In this document: positions 59,881-64,000 of the stretch, piece by piece
Numbering within the stretch: the first letter of the stretch is position 1
Layout: each line of letters starts with the position of its first letter
Assembly (NCBI GenBank): GCA_017526745.1
Contig: JAFXQX010000036.1
Span: 1-64,000, forward strand
Origin: Lachnospiraceae bacterium
GTDB lineage: Bacteria; Bacillota; Clostridia; Lachnospirales; Lachnospiraceae
DNA length: 64,000 bases
Direction: 5' to 3'
Translations under genes and position numbers: made by a program
Notes under the pieces: generated by a model
Databases searched by the model: none
What the model saw: only the letters and a program-made list of their open reading frames with translations
What the model was told of the DNA's origin: nothing

Positions 59881-61031
59881 GCAAAAAGAGCATAGAGACG
59901 ATATGCCAGAGCACCAAAGCGAGCATTGCGGACCCCTGGGGAGCACTGAGCTTTCCGATATACCAGTCTGCAACCTTTGCCCACAGAGGGCTTGGCGAGA
60001 GCACCGGCTATGACTATACGAGAATGCAGAATCCTACAAGAGAGCAGCTCGAGTATGTTGTTGCAGAGCTTGAACATGGGATCGATGCGATCGCTTTTTC
60101 AAGCGGCATGGCAGCGATCGCAACTCTTATGGAAATGTTTTCGCCAAATGATCATATACTGGTCGATGCCGACCTGTACGGCGGTACTGTCAGGCTCTTT
60201 AACGAGATAAGCAAAAAGAACGGCATTGAATTTACAACGACGGATTTAAGTCGCGGCGGATATGAACAGCTCTTTCGCGGTAACACGAAGGCAGTGTATC
60301 TTGAGACACCGACCAATCCGATGATGAACGTTACTGATATCGCATCTCTTGCAGACGAGTGCCACAAAAGGGATGCGCTCCTTATCGTTGACAATACCTT
60401 CCTGACACCCTATTTCCAGAATCCCCTTGATCTCGGAGCGGACCTTGTCGTTCATTCGGCGACCAAGTTTCTCGGGGGACATCACGATATAATCGGGGGA
60501 TTTGTTGTCGTTAAGGATGAGAAGATCGATGAAAGATTGAGATTCATATATAAGACTACAGGTGCCTGCCTTGCGCCCTTTGACAGCTGGCTGACCCTTC
60601 GCGGGATCAGGACCCTTGCCGTCAGGATGGACAGGGCGCAGGAAAATGCGTTAAAGCTTGCCGGGTACCTACAGGGATGCGATCACGTTACAAAGGTCAT
60701 CTATCCGGGCCTTTCCGATCATCCGGGATATGAGATATCATGCAGACAGACCCGGGGGTTCGGCGCGATGATCTCGTTCTACGTTGACTCCACGGAACTG
60801 GTGGAATACATTTTAAAGAACGTTGAGATCGCATATTTTGCGGAAAGCCTCGGCGGGACCGAAACGCTTATCACTTATCCGATAACCCAGACTCATGCGG
60901 ATGTTCCCAAGGACCTTCTGGAAAAGAACGGGATAAACGATAAGCTCCTGCGCATATCCGTCGGGATCGAGGGAATTGAAGATCTGACCGGGGATTTTAA
61001 AAGAATATTTGAGTCGTATGACAGGCAGTGA
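59877..61031 (+). CDS. Cys/Met metabolism PLP enzyme (cystathionine gamma-synthase/lyase-like)
   Basis: This 384-residue protein of the trans-sulfuration family has YDYTRMQNPTREQLE, FSSGMAAI, DADLYGGTVRLF and ETPTNPMMNVTDI. The PLP lysine is in VVHSATKFLGGHHDIIGG, and SLGGTETLITYP follows near the end. Sequence alone does not separate gamma-synthase, gamma-lyase and beta-lyase activity. With the MalY-like enzyme upstream, a cysteine-to-homocysteine route is a reasonable inference. It ends in a terminator hairpin that begins within its last codons. Confidence 0.92.
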   Translation: MSKKSIETICQSTKASIADPWGALSFPIYQSATFAHRGLGESTGYDYTRMQNPTREQLEYVVAELEHGIDAIAFSSGMAAIATLMEMFSPNDHILVDADLYGGTVRLFNEISKKNGIEFTTTDLSRGGYEQLFRGNTKAVYLETPTNPMMNVTDIASLADECHKRDALLIVDNTFLTPYFQNPLDLGADLVVHSATKFLGGHHDIIGGFVVVKDEKIDERLRFIYKTTGACLAPFDSWLTLRGIRTLAVRMDRAQENALKLAGYLQGCDHVTKVIYPGLSDHPGYEISCRQTRGFGAMISFYVDSTELVEYILKNVEIAYFAESLGGTETLITYPITQTHADVPKDLLEKNGINDKLLRISVGIEGIEDLTGDFKRIFESYDRQ

Positions 61032-61054
61032 CATGTTCACTGCTTTTTTTTTTT
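61025..61054 (+). terminator. Strong intrinsic terminator after the PLP-enzyme gene
   Basis: GCAGTGA (61025-61031, overlapping the stop codon) pairs with TCACTGC (61037-61043), followed by eleven T. It closes the long pyrF-to-here transcript. Confidence 0.93.
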
Positions 61055-61070
61055 GCCCAAAATCACGGTA

Positions 61071-61128
61071 TAGGTTTAATTTATCGTCGCCGATAGGTTT
61101 TTGATATTTAAACCTACTGAAATAGTAT
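61071..61128 (+). promoter_or_regulatory. Candidate operator and promoter for the redox cluster
   Basis: TAGGTTT occurs at 61071 and 61094, and its complement AAACCTA at 61110-61116; the last two form an inverted repeat with a nine-base centre. TTGATA (61101-61106) and TAGTAT (61123-61128), 16 bases apart, may be the promoter, so the dyad would cover the -35 region. Confidence 0.5.
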
Positions 61129-61207
61129 GTTAATTTAACCAGTATAAAGAAGACCGAAGTTCCATGAGAAGAAGCATACAGCAAAAAGCAGATAGCGAGG
61201 ATGGGCA

Positions 61208-61735
61208 ATGCCATACAAAGTAAAATATGACCAGACAAAGTGTATATCGTGCGGAACATGCATGATCGCATGTATAGACCAGTGTGATGTGGATGTTGAC
61301 ACTTGTCCGCTGCATAGGAGGGTATATACATTTGATGAAGCAGCAGACGGATCGGAGAAGATCTATTACGTGTCGGTCGGATGCCTGCATTGCCACGAAG
61401 CAGCCTGCATCGATGTCTGTCCGAAGAAGTGTATCTACCGGGATGAGGAGCTCGGACTGGTACGTATCGACCGCAATGAGTGCATCGGCTGTAAGCTTTG
61501 CGCGAAGGCCTGCCCGCTTGGTGCTATCGCCTTTACAGAGGATGGCAAAGCGATAAAGTGCGATGGATGTGCGGAGCGTTTGAAACTGGGCCTTGCCCCT
61601 GCCTGTGAGAAAGCCTGTCAGAATCGTGCCATTACATACGAATACACCGACCGGGCCGAAGAAGCGGGCGGAGATATGGAAGACGTAAAAAGACTTGCCG
61701 GCATATTAAAACGGTTTGATAAAAGCGGAGAATGA
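61208..61735 (+). CDS. Four-cluster 4Fe-4S ferredoxin-type electron-transfer subunit
   Basis: This 175-residue iron-sulfur protein is like the B subunits of DMSO-reductase-family enzymes. Four cysteine groups are visible: CISCGTCMIAC, CLHCHEAACIDVCPKKC, CIGCKLCAKACP and CDGCAERLKLGLAPACEKAC. They fit four 4Fe-4S clusters forming an electron wire. There is no Tat or Sec signal, so the complex is probably cytoplasmic. Its partner, the molybdopterin subunit, begins three bases after its stop. The start is ATG 61208. Confidence 0.92.
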   Translation: MPYKVKYDQTKCISCGTCMIACIDQCDVDVDTCPLHRRVYTFDEAADGSEKIYYVSVGCLHCHEAACIDVCPKKCIYRDEELGLVRIDRNECIGCKLCAKACPLGAIAFTEDGKAIKCDGCAERLKLGLAPACEKACQNRAITYEYTDRAEEAGGDMEDVKRLAGILKRFDKSGE

Positions 61736-61737
61736 TT

Positions 61738-63876
61738 ATGAGCACGGAAGAGAACATAAAAGAAAAAGCCAAGATCGCAGATGAAAATACCGGCGTAAAA
61801 GTGTGCCACACAATGTGCGAGATCTGCACAAGGGGATGCGGCATTGATGCATATGTCAAGGACGGTAAGATCATTAAAGTGGAGGGGACCAAAGGAAATC
61901 CCACGGGCTTCGGATATCTGTGCCAGAAAGGTCAGGGGACCAGAAGTTATATATACAGAGAGGACCGCATCAAAACACCTTTAAAAAGAGTCGGAAAAAG
62001 AGGAGAAGGCAAATTTGTTCCCATCACATGGGACGAGGCATATAAGGAGATCGCGGAAAAACTCAACCTCTACAAACAGGAGAGCGGTCCGGACAGCGTG
62101 GTATTCTTCAGCGGATACACAAAATGGTACCGGCCCATATACCAGAGACTGATATACAGTTTCGGAAGCAAGAACTACTGTACGGATGATTCGCTTTGTT
62201 ATTTCTCCACCTTCATGGCGAACAAGTTAAACTCCGGTATCACAACAAGACCCGACCAGAGATTTTCGGGAGTATTTCTTGCCTGGGCCTTTAACCGGTA
62301 TTATTCCGGAAGTATCGTCGAGACAAAGAGACTGGAGCAGTACAAGGCTGAAAACGGTCTGAAGATCGTTGTCGTAGACCCGAGGATCACACCGGCATCG
62401 GAGAAGCTTGCAGACATTCATTTAAGACCGCTGCCGGGAACGGACGGAGCGCTCGCGTGCTGTTTTGCCAATCTGTTCATCGAATGGGACAGGATCGATC
62501 ACGGATACATCAGCAAGCATGTGTACGGTTTTGAGGAATATGCGGAGTATGTTAAGGAATTTACCGTCGAAAAGACTTCCGAGATAACGACTATTCCCCA
62601 GGAAGACATTATAGCTGCCGCACATATGCTGACCGAGAACGGTCCGATGAGCATAGCGGAAGGAGCATCACCGCTCGTTCATCACACAAACGGAATGCAG
62701 ACATACCGTGCGATCATGACACTGGCAGCCATCACCGGAAACTATGACCGCAAAGGCGGACAGATCCCGACTAACTATGCGGATGTCAGCCGTTCCGGGG
62801 ACGGGGTACTCGAAGATGCGTTTGCACTCGATGTCTTTCCGTATTCCCGCGGGAAAAAAGTCGGTCAGATAAAATACCCTCTGTTCTGTGAGATCGTTGA
62901 GCAGGGACAGGACATGGATCTGGCGCGCCATATCCTGGAAAAAGATCCTTATCCCATAAGAGCGATCTTTGCGATGGGAATGAATTACAGGATGCTGCCG
63001 GCAGATGAGAAGCTTCTTGAGGCTATCAAATCTCTCGACTTTTTTGCGGATGTCGATATCTTCCTTACCGATACCGCCAAATACGCGGACATCGTATTAC
63101 CCGCATGCAGCGGTTTTGAAAGAGGAACATTCCGTAATTATAAAAACGGAAAGGTATTTTTCAGCAAACCGGCGATAGAGCCTTTGTACGAATCAAAATC
63201 AGATGCTGATATTCTGTGTGAGCTCGCTTCGGCTCTCGGGATCGACGATCCGTACCTTAAAGCCGGGTATAAAGCATGTATCGACTATATGCTCGGGCCT
63301 ACCGGACTGACGGTGGATAAACTGCAGGAGTCGGACGAACAGGTGGTGCTTCCTACATTCATCAATTATGAAGCAGGCACGAACACGGCGACGGGATACA
63401 ATACGGAGACTGCCAAATACGAGATCAAGTCCAAGGTGATCGAGAGCAGATATCAGAAATACGGTCTGGAGCCGCTCCCCAAATATGTGCCGCCTCTTGA
63501 TCCCGCAGATCCGAAGGATTATCCGCTGATACTTTGTTCCGGCGGAAGGCTGGTAAATACAATGCATTCGCGACTGCATAATTCGAAGTGGCACAGGATA
63601 CAGCGGCCGCAGCCAAGCGCAGATATCCATCCGGACGATGCAATGCAGCGCAGCATTTCAAACGGAGACGATATCGTTTTATACAATCCGCAGGGAGAAC
63701 TTCATCTGAAGGCCCATGTGACCAATACGTGTAAAAAGGGTGTTGTGTTCCTCGTACACGGCTACAAAGAAGCGGATGTTAATTCCATCATACCGGAAGT
63801 TTACGATCCCTATTCGGGATATCCGGGATTACGGTCTGCCAGATGTAATGTCAGACCGGAACAGGGAAAGGAGTAG
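61738..63876 (+). CDS. Molybdopterin-dependent oxidoreductase, catalytic subunit
   Basis: This 712-residue DMSO-reductase-family enzyme has an N-terminal 4Fe-4S site (CEICTRGC, then LCQKGQG). The probable metal-ligand cysteine is in YCTDDSLCYFST. Cofactor-binding segments are VVVDPRITPASEKLADIHLRPLPGTD, INYADVSRSGDG-like sequence and a C-terminal dinucleotide-binding domain (LVNTMHSRLHNSKWHR). The substrate is unknown; there is no signal peptide. The start at ATG 61738 is preferred over 61732 because GGAG at 61727-61730 then has correct spacing. Confidence 0.92.
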   Translation: MSTEENIKEKAKIADENTGVKVCHTMCEICTRGCGIDAYVKDGKIIKVEGTKGNPTGFGYLCQKGQGTRSYIYREDRIKTPLKRVGKRGEGKFVPITWDEAYKEIAEKLNLYKQESGPDSVVFFSGYTKWYRPIYQRLIYSFGSKNYCTDDSLCYFSTFMANKLNSGITTRPDQRFSGVFLAWAFNRYYSGSIVETKRLEQYKAENGLKIVVVDPRITPASEKLADIHLRPLPGTDGALACCFANLFIEWDRIDHGYISKHVYGFEEYAEYVKEFTVEKTSEITTIPQEDIIAAAHMLTENGPMSIAEGASPLVHHTNGMQTYRAIMTLAAITGNYDRKGGQIPTNYADVSRSGDGVLEDAFALDVFPYSRGKKVGQIKYPLFCEIVEQGQDMDLARHILEKDPYPIRAIFAMGMNYRMLPADEKLLEAIKSLDFFADVDIFLTDTAKYADIVLPACSGFERGTFRNYKNGKVFFSKPAIEPLYESKSDADILCELASALGIDDPYLKAGYKACIDYMLGPTGLTVDKLQESDEQVVLPTFINYEAGTNTATGYNTETAKYEIKSKVIESRYQKYGLEPLPKYVPPLDPADPKDYPLILCSGGRLVNTMHSRLHNSKWHRIQRPQPSADIHPDDAMQRSISNGDDIVLYNPQGELHLKAHVTNTCKKGVVFLVHGYKEADVNSIIPEVYDPYSGYPGLRSARCNVRPEQGKE

Positions 63877-63879
63877 ATC

Positions 63880-64000
63880 ATGAAAAAAAAGATTACGGTC
63901 ATCGGTTCAGGCGGTACGGCACTTGCGGCAGCAGTCACATTTACCGCAAACGGACACGAAGTGACCCTGACAGATACACCGGAACATCAGAAAGTATTTG
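63880..64000 (+). CDS. NAD(P)-binding dehydrogenase, 5' part only (cut by window end)
   Basis: Only the first 40 residues are visible. They form a Rossmann beta-alpha-beta with ITVIGSGGTALAAAVTF and an acidic residue after the second strand (VTLTDTPEH). Octopine/opine dehydrogenases and ketopantoate reductases start this way. GGAG lies just upstream. It follows the molybdopterin subunit by three bases and probably belongs to the same operon. Confidence 0.7.
   Translation, partial: MKKKITVIGSGGTALAAAVTFTANGHEVTLTDTPEHQKVF

Overview
The window looks like a chromosomal stretch of an anaerobic, motile, Gram-positive member of the Clostridia, most likely Lachnospiraceae. The evidence is gene order and content. 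The order rpmE / DUF1385 protein / prmC / prfA is typical of Firmicutes. There is an anaerobic class III ribonucleotide reductase and a cobalamin-dependent MetH whose activation domain is a separate gene. Two chemoreceptors, a CarD-like regulator, a TraX-like protein, an Mbeg1-like (DUF2974) hydrolase and a DUF3048 lipoprotein are also present. The family assignment is inference from content, not from a marker tree. Coding density is very high: no gap reaches 300 bases, and I see no rRNA, tRNA, CRISPR array, transposase or phage gene.

Layout. (1) 1-147: a near-perfect 59-bp inverted repeat of a dispersed-hairpin type. (2) 260-12321: rpmE with its own terminator, then eight tightly packed genes. 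These run from the DUF1385 protein, prmC and prfA into a heterodimeric ABC exporter, a voltage-gated-like K+ channel, a large hybrid histidine kinase and a degenerate HD-GYP/GGDEF protein, ending at a strong terminator. (3) 12432-13443: a TetR-type regulator behind a consensus promoter and six 13-bp tandem repeats, then a small membrane protein. (4) 13550-20385, minus strand: a chemoreceptor with a triplicated sensor domain heads an operon with two polytopic membrane proteins and a Sel1/TPR protein. (5) 20572-31525: a carboxymuconolactone-decarboxylase-like protein, a Dabb-domain protein, a GGDEF diguanylate cyclase, the metF / activation protein / metH methionine module, an orphan Hpt protein, a nuclease-helicase and (minus) a Na+/alanine symporter. 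(6) 31816-37756: GH13 amylase, second chemoreceptor, CarD-like regulator, SGNH hydrolase and a PfkB sugar kinase. (7) 37772-46563: signal peptidase I, an MBOAT/SGNH O-acyltransferase pair coupled to an anti-anti-sigma factor and an anti-sigma-type kinase, a DUF3048 lipoprotein, an unusual Lgt, an Mbeg1-like protein, TraX and a TPR lipoprotein. (8) 46627-49213: NrdR-box-controlled nrdD. (9) 49310-61031: a 13-gene same-strand run with pyrFE, a peptidase plus ParB-like/HAD cassette, purEMND, a YvyF-like protein and two PLP enzymes of sulfur amino acid metabolism. (10) 61208-end: a four-cluster ferredoxin protein, a molybdopterin oxidoreductase and the start of an NAD(P)-binding protein.

How the genes fit together. 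Nucleotide supply (nrdD, pyrFE, purEMND), one-carbon and methionine metabolism (metF, metH, MalY-like and CGS-like enzymes) and protein secretion/lipidation (lepB, lgt, lipoproteins) are interleaved with unusually many signalling parts: a hybrid kinase, an orphan Hpt, an active-looking GGDEF, a degenerate HD-GYP-GGDEF, two Cache chemoreceptors and a partner-switching pair. The parts I consider least described are the M29-like peptidase / ParB-HAD / HAD cassette (51288-54761), the acyltransferase genes fused by overlap to a partner-switching pair (38398-41592), the triplicated Cache chemoreceptor (17896-20385), and the 13-bp repeat leader of the TetR gene (12469-12545).
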